From positions 992,001-1,056,000 of the forward strand of contig NZ_CP080269.1 of assembly GCF_019431355.1 (NCBI RefSeq): a stretch of DNA of 64,000 bases, read 5' to 3'. The position numbers and the translations under genes are program-made. The stretch comes from Paenibacillus sp. R14(2021). Lineage in GTDB: Bacteria > Bacillota > Bacilli > Paenibacillales > Paenibacillaceae. The notes beneath the pieces are model-generated. The model saw only the letters and a program-made list of their open reading frames with translations, made no database searches and was not told where the DNA came from. Of this stretch, positions 55,037 through 63,701 are shown piece by piece (position 1 is the stretch's first letter; every line of letters starts with the position of its first letter).

Positions 55037-55924
55037 ATGAAGACGGAAAATCGGGCTTGGAATCGGTTCGGTCATATCCTATTTGCCTTTCTTAGCGCGG
55101 CATGTATCATACCTTTTGTCCTGCTTATCGTCTCCTCATTCACGGATGAACAGGAAATCGTCCGGAACGGATATTCCTTTTTCCCTTCCGTATATAGCGC
55201 AAGTGCGTATAAGTACCTTTGGTACAGCGGGGCGGAAATTTTCCGCGCATACGGGATCACCGTATTGGTAACGGTTTTCGGCACGGCATCCAGTCTGACG
55301 ATCACATCGTTGCTCGCTTATCCGCTTTCCCGAAACGATTACCCGGCACGGAACGTACTTGCTTTCGCCGTCTTTTTCACCATGCTGTTCAATGGAGGAC
55401 TCGTCCCGTCTTATCTGGTCTATACCGAGATGTTCGAGCTCAAGAATACGATATGGGCGCTAATCGTTCCCGGATTGCTGATGAACGGATTTAACATTAT
55501 GCTGATGCGGACTTTCTTCATGACGTCGATTCCGATGCCGGTCATCGAATCCGCGAAAATCGACGGCGCGGGCGAATGGAGAACATTCGGCTCGATCGTC
55601 CTGCCGCTGTCTATGCCGATCATGGCCACGATCGGCTTGTTCCAAACGATCTACTATTGGAACGACTGGAATAACGGGTTGATCTATTTGACGGATGCGA
55701 GATTATACGGAATCCAGAACTTGCTCAATCGGATTCTTTCGGACGCGCAGTTTTTGTCAAGCAGCAGCTTCAGTTCCTATGCCAGCACGCTCACCCAGGC
55801 GGCGCCGATCGAAACGGTCAAGATGGCGATTGCGGTCATCGGCGTCCTGCCCATCCTGGCCGCCTATCCGTTCTTTCAAAAATATTTCGTCAAAGGAATC
55901 GTCATCGGCGCGGTCAAAGGATAA
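55037..55924 (+). CDS. ABC permease (LplC type)
   Basis: 295 residues from ATG 55037 after TAAGGGGG. Six helices and the EAA loop VIESAKIDGAGEWRTFGSIV, then LPLSMPIMAT, plus the family-typical YYWNDWNNGLIYL. It is the partner of the LplB-type protein, 11 bp after it. Confidence 0.92.
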   Translation: MKTENRAWNRFGHILFAFLSAACIIPFVLLIVSSFTDEQEIVRNGYSFFPSVYSASAYKYLWYSGAEIFRAYGITVLVTVFGTASSLTITSLLAYPLSRNDYPARNVLAFAVFFTMLFNGGLVPSYLVYTEMFELKNTIWALIVPGLLMNGFNIMLMRTFFMTSIPMPVIESAKIDGAGEWRTFGSIVLPLSMPIMATIGLFQTIYYWNDWNNGLIYLTDARLYGIQNLLNRILSDAQFLSSSSFSSYASTLTQAAPIETVKMAIAVIGVLPILAAYPFFQKYFVKGIVIGAVKG

Positions 55925-56048
55925 CCGAAGCGGCGATACGAATAGCTCAAGTCCATTCTGGATTGTTGTTTTAAGGCAATCCGATGGGCTTTTTGCTATT
56001 ATAGATGAGTTATCGGACAATTTCACGGAATAGGTGGTGGCATCCATC

Positions 56049-57812
56049 ATGGCATCTATCGCAAGCCAGTTCGCGTTTCGCGCGATGCGGGCCAAGCTGA
56101 TAATCGGCGTCCTGCTGCTCACGCTCCCGCCCATCGGCATGCTGATTTATAACAATTTATACGCCATCAATGTCGTCCGCAATCAGGTTGCGGACTCCTA
56201 TAAGAACACGACGCAAATGTACATGAATCAGATCGACGTCAAATTGGACGATATCGATAAATACATGAACAATATCGTGGCGCTGAATCTAGAGTTCATC
56301 ACGATGGCCCAGACCTCATCCGAGGATCGGTACGTGATGTCCAAGCTCTTGCTGTACAACAGCATGTTCAATGATATCAACATGTATCCGTCCGCTTACT
56401 CTTTTATTTTATATGATAAGAAACGGTCCGATTATTTGGAGATCAATCAAGGAAGAGGCGGCTATTCCGTTCAGGAGCAAATCAAAGATTTCGTTCGCGG
56501 GCAAGCGGAACAAAACCGGTTACAAAGCGAATACCGCACCTACGGTTGGGTTGTGAAACCGATCGATGGCGACTATTTTTTGATCCATACGATGAAGTAC
56601 GACAATCTTTATCTTACGGCCACGATAAAGGCGAACGATTTGATGATTCCGTTCAGCCTCCTGCAAACCGGGGATCGGGGCGGAGCTTTGTTTACCGATC
56701 CGAACGGCACGGCGATGACGAACCCCAAGCTCGTGGAGACGAGCGGAATCGAGCTTCGTTCGAAACCGTCGGATTATTATTTATCGGGGAAAAACCACCG
56801 TTTCCTGATCGTCGGACAGCCGTCGCGAACAAGCGCGTTCAGCCTCGTCGTCGTCATACCGGACGATAAAATTTTGCAAAACTTGCAAGTCATGCAGAGG
56901 ATCGTCTCCTTGTTTCCGATTATCGCCTGCATGATTCTGCCGGTAGGACTGTTTTTCCTGAGAAAAACGATTTTGCTCCCGCTCAACCGCTTGCTTGCGG
57001 CCATGAAGCGGATCCGCGGCGGAATTCTGGAAACCCGCATCGAATCGGCTCCGAATACGAATGAGTTTCAACTCGTGAACGAGACGTTTAATCAAATGGT
57101 CGATCAAATCCGCGAGCTGAAAATCAACGTGTACGAAGAGCAGATCAGCAAGCAGAAAGAAGAGCTGCTGCGGCTTCAACTGCAGATGAATCCTCATTTT
57201 TTCATGAATTCTCTCTCGGTTTTGTATCATCTGGCCAAAGTCAACAAGACGGATTTGATGATGGAAATGACGCTCTGCCTCATTCAGCACTTCCGCTTTA
57301 TGTTCAGAAGCAACTTAACCTTCGTGCTGCTGAAGGATGAGCTCGAGCATGCGCGCAATTATTTGAGGATCCAAGAGCTCCGTTTCCCAGGGAGCATCTC
57401 TTGCGAGATTCAGGTGCCCGATTTTCTGCTGGAGGTGCCGGTTCCTCCGCTCATTCTCCAAACGTTTATCGAGAATACGGTCAAGCACGCCGTCACTTTG
57501 GAAGAACCGATCCTGATCACGGCATGCGTCGACGTTGCCGATTCGGAAACGGTGCCGTCGCTGGCGATCCACATCGAAGATACGGGGAAAGGTTATCCGT
57601 CTCATGTGCTTCGGGAGATCAACAAAGGTAATTCGATCGTGAACGAGAAGGGCGAGCATACCGGCATTTGGAACGTGCAGCGCCGGATTCGCCTGCTCTA
57701 CGGGAAGGACGGGAATATCCGTTTCGGCAACCGGACTCCGCATGGCGCCGTCGTGAATATCATAGTGCCCATGGAGCCAGACAGAAGGCAGGGGGGTGAA
57801 GCCGTTGTATAG
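56049..57812 (+). CDS. Sensor histidine kinase (YesM type)
   Basis: 587 residues from ATG 56049 after AGGTGGTGG; an in-frame GTG at 56034 is less well placed. One helix near the N-terminus (IIGVLLLTLPPIGMLIYNNL), a large extracytoplasmic dCache-like sensor (about 40-290), a second helix (IVSLFPIIACMILPVGLFFL), HAMP, then the His_kinase domain with the phosphorylated His in LQLQMNPHFFMNSLSVLYHL, N-box QTFIENTVKHAV and G-box DTGKGYP. It senses an external sugar or the loaded binding protein and phosphorylates the response regulator, whose gene overlaps its end. Confidence 0.92.
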   Translation: MASIASQFAFRAMRAKLIIGVLLLTLPPIGMLIYNNLYAINVVRNQVADSYKNTTQMYMNQIDVKLDDIDKYMNNIVALNLEFITMAQTSSEDRYVMSKLLLYNSMFNDINMYPSAYSFILYDKKRSDYLEINQGRGGYSVQEQIKDFVRGQAEQNRLQSEYRTYGWVVKPIDGDYFLIHTMKYDNLYLTATIKANDLMIPFSLLQTGDRGGALFTDPNGTAMTNPKLVETSGIELRSKPSDYYLSGKNHRFLIVGQPSRTSAFSLVVVIPDDKILQNLQVMQRIVSLFPIIACMILPVGLFFLRKTILLPLNRLLAAMKRIRGGILETRIESAPNTNEFQLVNETFNQMVDQIRELKINVYEEQISKQKEELLRLQLQMNPHFFMNSLSVLYHLAKVNKTDLMMEMTLCLIQHFRFMFRSNLTFVLLKDELEHARNYLRIQELRFPGSISCEIQVPDFLLEVPVPPLILQTFIENTVKHAVTLEEPILITACVDVADSETVPSLAIHIEDTGKGYPSHVLREINKGNSIVNEKGEHTGIWNVQRRIRLLYGKDGNIRFGNRTPHGAVVNIIVPMEPDRRQGGEAVV

Positions 57813-59418
57813 GCTGCTGATCGTCGATGACGAGATTCATGTGGTAGAGGGCTTGATCTTCGATCTGAATGGGGAGAAGCTGAACATTTCCGAAGTTTTC
57901 ACGGCGTACACGGTCAAAATGGCCAAAGAGGTATTCGAGAAGTTTCCGGTCGACATCCTGCTCTGCGATATCCAGATGCCGCAGGGGAGCGGCTTGGAAT
58001 TGCTGGCATGGGTCAAAGAGAACTATCCCGCAACCGAAACGATCTTGATTACGAGCCATGCCGACTTTCATTATGCCAAAGAAGCGCTCGAGTTGGGCAG
58101 TTTGGATTACCTGCTCAAGCCGGTTCCGGTGGCGGAACTGGAGAAAGCGATCGAGAAGGCGAAAAGCAAGATCAGCCAGACCAGCCAATTCAACCAGTAC
58201 CATAAGCTCTGGACGCAGCATCACCCGCTGATCGTCGAGCGGTTTTGGCTGGATTTGCTGCAGCATACGATCCCGGCGAAAGATTCGGCCATTCGGACAA
58301 TCATTAAGGAACGCAATTTGCCTTACTCCGAGCGGATGAAATTTCTCCCGGTGCTCGTAAGCGTGCATCGGTGGCAAAAAGACTTGAATGTACGCGACCG
58401 AAAGATATTGGAATATGCGCTAAAGAACAGTGCGGACGAATTGATTTTCGGCGACTCGCATAGCGGCAGCATCGTGCCGCTCGAACGGAGCCGAATGCTG
58501 CTCGTCTTGGTGCTCCAACCGGGGGAAGACGGTATTCCGGAGCCGCTCCGGACAAGCTGCCAGGCGTACATCGAATCGTGCCGCCGCTATTTTTATTGCG
58601 ATATTTCCTGTTACATTGGCTCGGCGGCCTATGCCCATGAACTACCGGGCGTGTACGGTAGATTGACCGCGCTCGAACGCAACAACGTCGCATTCGATAA
58701 CAAAGTATTCCTGCTGCAGGGGGACATCCGCACCTCGGAGCCGATCAAATTGCCAGACATGGAACTATGGGCGGTCATGTTGAAGAAAGGCGCTAAGGAT
58801 ACGATCGTACGTGAAGCTTCGGATTATTTGGAGCGGCTCGTGAAATCGAATTGCGTCGACGCGGCTCTCCTCCAGAAGCTGTACGTGGATTTTCAGCAGA
58901 TGGTCTATTCCTTGCTGAATCAGCAAGGAATTCATGCATACCGGTTGTTCGGTGATCCGCTTTCGGCCGAACTGTCGACGGACGCCACCCGTTCCGTATT
59001 CGATCTGATCGCCTGGATGAAGCACACGGTGTACAAAGCGTTGGAACAAACGGAAGCGGAAAGCGTCGTGGATAAGGTCAAAAAGTATATCTCGCACCAT
59101 CTCGATCAGGACGAGCTTTCCCGTGACGGCATCGCAGCCCAAACGTTTTTGAACCCGGATTATTTGTCGAGAATCTTCAAGCGGGAAACCGGGTTTTCCA
59201 TTTCCGACTACGTGCTTCAGGAACGGATCCGGATTGCCAAGGAGCTGCTTGCCAAGACGGAAATGGCGATCAGCCAGGTCGCCGAATCCGTCGGATATTC
59301 CAACTTTTCGCATTTTACGAATATCTTCAAAAAACATGCGGGCTTAAGCCCCATGGACTACCGCCATCGGAATCAGGATGCGCATGCTTCCCGAAGCGGC
59401 GAGCACACTTCGCGATAA
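57805..59418 (+). CDS. Response regulator with AraC-type DNA-binding domain (YesN type)
   Basis: 537 residues from TTG 57805, which gives the usual MYRLLIVDDE start; a GTG at 57796 abuts the G-run used as ribosome binding site. The receiver domain has the acidic pair IVDDE, the phospho-acceptor Asp in ILLCDIQMPQ, and LLKPVP. A central helical region links to an AraC-type double HTH at the C-terminus (DGIAAQTFLNPDYLSRIFKR, then MAISQVAESVGYSNFSHFTN). It probably activates the three promoters with tandem AGTC repeats. One of these starts on the base right after its stop codon. Confidence 0.92.
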   Translation: MYRLLIVDDEIHVVEGLIFDLNGEKLNISEVFTAYTVKMAKEVFEKFPVDILLCDIQMPQGSGLELLAWVKENYPATETILITSHADFHYAKEALELGSLDYLLKPVPVAELEKAIEKAKSKISQTSQFNQYHKLWTQHHPLIVERFWLDLLQHTIPAKDSAIRTIIKERNLPYSERMKFLPVLVSVHRWQKDLNVRDRKILEYALKNSADELIFGDSHSGSIVPLERSRMLLVLVLQPGEDGIPEPLRTSCQAYIESCRRYFYCDISCYIGSAAYAHELPGVYGRLTALERNNVAFDNKVFLLQGDIRTSEPIKLPDMELWAVMLKKGAKDTIVREASDYLERLVKSNCVDAALLQKLYVDFQQMVYSLLNQQGIHAYRLFGDPLSAELSTDATRSVFDLIAWMKHTVYKALEQTEAESVVDKVKKYISHHLDQDELSRDGIAAQTFLNPDYLSRIFKRETGFSISDYVLQERIRIAKELLAKTEMAISQVAESVGYSNFSHFTNIFKKHAGLSPMDYRHRNQDAHASRSGEHTSR

Positions 59419-59483
59419 AGTCGGCAAAGCGCAAGTGACGAGTCGTCTAACCGTAAGTCCCTGCGAACGGAACCCGGTATCAT
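59419..59483 (+). promoter_or_regulatory. Tandem operator plus -10, site C (binding protein gene)
   Basis: AGTCGGCAAAGCG at 59419 and AGTCGTCTAACCG at 59441 are 22 bp apart. TATCAT at 59478-59483 is 24 bp after the second repeat. The site begins at the base following the response-regulator stop codon. Confidence 0.75.
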
Positions 59484-59527
59484 GATAGACAGCAAAACAA
59501 TTCTATCCATAGGGGGTTCTAGAAGGT

Positions 59528-61048
59528 ATGCGAAAAATCAAGGCTTCAACCCGCCTCTCCCTCATCCTGGCGATGGTGGCGGTGCTTCTGCTCTCGGCTT
59601 GCTCTTCGAAGAGCGAAGAAAAGGCGACGCCGACCGATTCTGCCACGGGTCAACAGGAAGAGAAACCGATCGAGCTGAAGGTGGCGTTCCCGATCTTCGG
59701 AGCCGAGCCGAAAGATTTGAAGCTGGTTCAAGATGAGGTCAATAAGCTGACGAAAGAAAAAATCAATGCGACCGTCACCTTCATGCCGATCAGCATCGGC
59801 AACTGGACGCAGCAAATGAACCTCATCCTGAGCGGAAATGAGAAGCTGGACCTGACCGTCGTGTTGGGCTATTCCACCGCAGTGGCCAAAGGACAGCTGC
59901 TGGAAATGACCGAATTGCTTGAGAAGGATGGAAGCGGTATCACCTCCGCGCTCGGAGATTCTTACGTCAACGCGGGGAAAATCAACGGAAAAATTTACGG
60001 CGTTTCCAGCGTCCGCGATTTGGCGGTCGATTACGGGGTGCTGTTCCGCAAAGATTTGGTCGACAAGTATAACGTCAATGTCGATGCGATCAAGTCTTTG
60101 AACGATTTGGAACCGATCCTGAAGCAAATCAAAGAGAACGAGCCCGGAGTGGCTCCGATTGCGCCGGGCTCGGTAGGCGCGACATTCATCGATCAATTCC
60201 CGCTCGGGGACCCGCTTGGCGACGGTTTCGGGATTCTCCCGAATTACGACAACGGCCTGAAAGTGGTCAACCAGTACGAGATGCCGGAATACGCGGAATT
60301 GCTCAAGCTTTTCCGGAAGTGGTATCAAGCGGGATACGTGCTGAAGGACACCGCTACGACCCAAACCCAGACAAGCGATCTCATGAAGGCGGGCAAGCTT
60401 TTCGCCAACACCGCGAATATGAAGCCCGGATTCGCCCAGCAAGAAAGCCGCACTACCGGCAGAGAATACGTTACGGCTGAATTGAAACCTTCCGTAGCCA
60501 CGACGAACGACGTCACGAAGATCGTGTGGGCGATTCCGAGAAACGCCGAAAGTCCGGAACACTCCATGCAGCTGCTGAACCTGATATTCTCCGATCCTCA
60601 AATCGTGAATTTGCTCGATTGGGGAATCGAAGGCAAACATTACGTGAAGGTTGCCGGCTCGGACAATATGATCGAATTCGCTCCAGGAATCGATGCGTCG
60701 AATAATCCGTATTCCCTCAACTTGAACTGGCTGATGGGCAATCAATTTCTTTCCTACGTGTTCAAAGGAGAGGATGCGGATATTTGGAAGAAGATGGACG
60801 AGTTTAACAAAGGAGCCGTCAAGTCGAAGGCGCTCGGCTTCACGTTCGACGCGGTGCCGGTGAAAGCGGAAATCACGGCCGTGACGAACGTGCAGAATCA
60901 GTACAAGCGCGGCTTGGAAACGGGGTCGCTCGATCCGGAGAAGAACCTTCCGGCGTTCATCTCGAAGCTGAAGGAAGCGGGGATCGACAAGATCATTGCC
61001 GAGAAGCAGAAGCAGCTTGACGCCTGGGTGAAAACGCAGCAGCAATAA
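59528..61048 (+). CDS. Extracellular sugar-binding lipoprotein (LplA type)
   Basis: 506 residues from ATG 59528 (GGGGG and AGAAGG upstream). Lipobox LLSAC with Cys25. The mature protein is a long family 1 binding protein of the LplA group (VNKLTKEKINATVTFMPISI, QMNLILSGNEKLDLTVVL, and QLLNLIFSDPQIVNLLDWGI near the end). It supplies the LplB/LplC-type permeases upstream. It has its own promoter with operator site C, which would allow higher expression than the permeases. Confidence 0.92.
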   Translation: MRKIKASTRLSLILAMVAVLLLSACSSKSEEKATPTDSATGQQEEKPIELKVAFPIFGAEPKDLKLVQDEVNKLTKEKINATVTFMPISIGNWTQQMNLILSGNEKLDLTVVLGYSTAVAKGQLLEMTELLEKDGSGITSALGDSYVNAGKINGKIYGVSSVRDLAVDYGVLFRKDLVDKYNVNVDAIKSLNDLEPILKQIKENEPGVAPIAPGSVGATFIDQFPLGDPLGDGFGILPNYDNGLKVVNQYEMPEYAELLKLFRKWYQAGYVLKDTATTQTQTSDLMKAGKLFANTANMKPGFAQQESRTTGREYVTAELKPSVATTNDVTKIVWAIPRNAESPEHSMQLLNLIFSDPQIVNLLDWGIEGKHYVKVAGSDNMIEFAPGIDASNNPYSLNLNWLMGNQFLSYVFKGEDADIWKKMDEFNKGAVKSKALGFTFDAVPVKAEITAVTNVQNQYKRGLETGSLDPEKNLPAFISKLKEAGIDKIIAEKQKQLDAWVKTQQQ

Positions 61049-61064
61049 CAGATTTGGAGTCCGG

Positions 61065-61103
61065 CTCCCGAGACGCTTGCCAGGAGTGTCTCGGGAGTTT
61101 TCT
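61065..61103 (+). terminator. Intrinsic terminator after the binding protein gene
   Basis: CTCCCGAGAC (61065-61074) pairs with GTCTCGGGAG (61088-61097), followed by TTTTCTTT. Since no promoter is obvious before the next gene, it probably attenuates rather than ends transcription. Confidence 0.85.
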
Positions 61104-61137
61104 TTACCATCTTAATGCGCTCATGAGAGGAGTAAAC

Positions 61138-63660
61138 ATGATGTTGGGAAAATGGTATGCCGTGATCAAAACGCCGGCCAGCAAAATGAAATTGAAATTT
61201 TCGATCGGGGAACTAAACGGCTTTTATTCTGTAGCCGTAAGCTCGGAGCCGTTTCCGATCGCGATTGCTTTCGACCGGGTGTCGGTAGACGGGACGCGAA
61301 TGGAAGCGTTCGGAAAGGCGACGCTGCTTCAGGAAGAAGACGTTTCCCTCGTATTGAACTTCGGGGAAAAGACTTTCGCCGGCACGCTCGATCTTCCGCC
61401 GTTCGGCGCGATGAAATTCGAAGGGTTTCCGGGTGATGGGCCGAGTCTGGCCGAAGGATTGTTGCAGGAGCTGGCACAATATCGCAAGTTCGGCGTAACG
61501 GAAAGGACGGACGCGGAAATCGCGGACGAGGTCGAGAAGCTGCTGCGGAAAATGACCTTAGCCGATAAAGTCGGCCAGATGAGCCAATGCATGGCCTCGA
61601 ATTTCTCCTTCGGCGAAGACGTCGCTTCCGAGCCGCCGGAGAAGCTCGTCGAGGAGGGCAAAGCCGGTTCGATTCTCGGCGCATTCGATATCGAGCGGGT
61701 GTTCGAATTGCAGCGCATCGCCGCCGAGAAATCGCCGCATGGGATCCCTTTGCTGTTCAACGCGGATATTATCCACGGACATCAAACCATCTTTCCTGTA
61801 CCTCTAGCGTGGTCGTGCAGCTGGGATTTGGATGGCATCCGCCGTGCGTGCGCTATCGCGGCGAAGGAAGCGTCCGCTTCCGGCATCACGTACAATCACG
61901 GCCCGATGGTCGATGTTAGCCGCGATCCGAGGTGGGGGCGCGTCGTCGAAGGCTCCGGCGAAGATCCGTATCTGGGAGCCAGGATTGCCGAAGCGCAGGT
62001 GAAAGGGTTCCAGGGCGACAGCTTGTTTAGCCCGGAAACGATCATCGCCTGCCTGAAGCATTTTATCGCGTATGGCGCGGCGGAAGGCGGGCGCGACTAT
62101 AACACGGTGGACATATCCGAAGGAACGCTGCGGAACGTCTACTTGCCTCCTTTCCAAGCGGGCATCGCGGCGGGTGCGGGTTCGGTCATGAACGCGTTCA
62201 ACATTTATCAAGGCGTGCCGGTGGCGGGAAACAAGTTCCTGCTCAACGATTTGCTTCGGGACGAGTTGGGCTTCGACGGCATGCTGATTTCCGACTACGG
62301 CGCCGTGGAAGAAATTCATATTCATGGCTGCGCGGAAGACGGGAAAGAAGCGGCGCGAATGGCGCTCGAAGCGACGATGGACATTGAGATGGTGACGAGG
62401 ACCTATGCGATCCACCTTCCGAAGCTAATCGAAGAAGGCGTCGTGAAGGAAGAACAATTGGATGCGGCGGTTCGCCGAATCCTGACGTACAAATACAAGA
62501 TTGGGATCATGGACGATCCATTCCGGTATATCCGGCCGGAGAAGGAAAAAGAGTATCATTTCTCCGCCGAACACTTGAGCGAAAGCCGGGAACTGGCGCG
62601 CAAGTCGATCGTGCTGCTCAAGAATGACGGGGTGCTGCCGCTGTCCCCGGCGGACGGCAAGATCGCCGTGGTCGGACCGTTCGCGAGGAGTAAAGATTTG
62701 CTCGGTCCGTGGCAATTCTCCAGATACGGTAACGAGACGGTCACTCTGGAGCAGGGCTTACGTGAAACGATCGGCGCAGACCGGCTGTTGGTCGCTGACG
62801 GCTGCACTGTAGAAGGATCGATCGAAGGCGGCTTCGAAGAGGCAGTCCGCGCGGCGCAGGAAGCAGACGTCGTCTTGCTGGCACTGGGCGAGTCCAGCCA
62901 TATGAGCGGCGAAGCGGCGTCCCGCATGGAAATTACGCTTCCGGACATTCAGCGGCAACTGGCGGAAGAGATCGTCAAGCTCGGCAAACCGACGGTGCTC
63001 GTACTGACGAACGGACGACCGCTTATATTGGATTGGTTCGACCGCAAAGTCAATGCCATCGTGGAGACTTGGTTTCTCGGTTCCCAAGCGGGTTACGCGA
63101 TCGCCGACATTCTGTTCGGAGCGTACAATCCTTCCGGCAAGCTGACGATGAGCTTCCCGTATCGGGAAGGACAGATTCCGGTTTACTACAACCGATTCCA
63201 GACAGGAAGACCGGTAACGGATAAGAACAAGGACGCTAAGTTCATTTCCAAATATGTCGACGGTCCGAACGAGCCGCTGTACCCGTTCGGATACGGCTTG
63301 GGCTATACGACTTTCGAGTACTCGGAGCCCACGTTGGATAAGGAGGTCATGCAGCGCTCGGACACCGTTACCCTTCAAGTGACCGTACGCAATACGGGAA
63401 ATGCAGCGGGGGAAGAAATCGTGCAATTGTATATCCAAGATCTGCACGGCTCCGCCGTTCGGCCGGTGAAGGAATTGAAAGGCTTTCAGCAAGTCGCGCT
63501 GCAGCCCGGCGAGAATCGGGGAATTCGGTTCACCATCTCCGAACAGGACTTGATGTATTATGGGGCGGATTTAACTTATAAAGCCGAAGCCGGCGATTTT
63601 CACGTCTATATCGGTCCGAATTCCAGAGATGTGAAGCAAGCGAAGTTCAAGCTGGTGTAA
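61138..63660 (+). CDS. GH3 family beta-glucosidase (BglX-like) with extra N-terminal domain
   Basis: 840 residues from ATG 61138; ATG 61141 is equally possible, both after GAGAGGAG. The first roughly 110 residues are a beta-rich domain (GKWYAVIKTPASKMKLKFSI, FGEKTFAGTLDLPPFGAMKF) that is not part of the GH3 fold and that I do not recognize. The GH3 barrel follows (KVGQMSQCM, NADIIHGHQTIFPVPLAWSC, ACLKHFIAYGAAEGGRDYN) with the nucleophile Asp in GMLISDYGAVEE, then the sandwich domain and an Fn3-like domain (VRNTGNAAGEEIVQLYIQDL). No signal peptide, so an intracellular exo-glycosidase. Confidence 0.9.
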   Translation: MMLGKWYAVIKTPASKMKLKFSIGELNGFYSVAVSSEPFPIAIAFDRVSVDGTRMEAFGKATLLQEEDVSLVLNFGEKTFAGTLDLPPFGAMKFEGFPGDGPSLAEGLLQELAQYRKFGVTERTDAEIADEVEKLLRKMTLADKVGQMSQCMASNFSFGEDVASEPPEKLVEEGKAGSILGAFDIERVFELQRIAAEKSPHGIPLLFNADIIHGHQTIFPVPLAWSCSWDLDGIRRACAIAAKEASASGITYNHGPMVDVSRDPRWGRVVEGSGEDPYLGARIAEAQVKGFQGDSLFSPETIIACLKHFIAYGAAEGGRDYNTVDISEGTLRNVYLPPFQAGIAAGAGSVMNAFNIYQGVPVAGNKFLLNDLLRDELGFDGMLISDYGAVEEIHIHGCAEDGKEAARMALEATMDIEMVTRTYAIHLPKLIEEGVVKEEQLDAAVRRILTYKYKIGIMDDPFRYIRPEKEKEYHFSAEHLSESRELARKSIVLLKNDGVLPLSPADGKIAVVGPFARSKDLLGPWQFSRYGNETVTLEQGLRETIGADRLLVADGCTVEGSIEGGFEEAVRAAQEADVVLLALGESSHMSGEAASRMEITLPDIQRQLAEEIVKLGKPTVLVLTNGRPLILDWFDRKVNAIVETWFLGSQAGYAIADILFGAYNPSGKLTMSFPYREGQIPVYYNRFQTGRPVTDKNKDAKFISKYVDGPNEPLYPFGYGLGYTTFEYSEPTLDKEVMQRSDTVTLQVTVRNTGNAAGEEIVQLYIQDLHGSAVRPVKELKGFQQVALQPGENRGIRFTISEQDLMYYGADLTYKAEAGDFHVYIGPNSRDVKQAKFKLV

Positions 63661-63701
63661 AAGACTGAAGAAACCTTATTCGAAAGGAGAGTGGGCAAAC
63701 G

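Noticed and set aside
59546..61045. 499-codon open frame on the minus strand across the sugar-binding protein gene
   Set aside because: It is an antisense shadow of a clear lipoprotein gene in G+C-rich DNA. It has no ribosome binding site and a composition rich in Arg, His, Val and Leu without a family.
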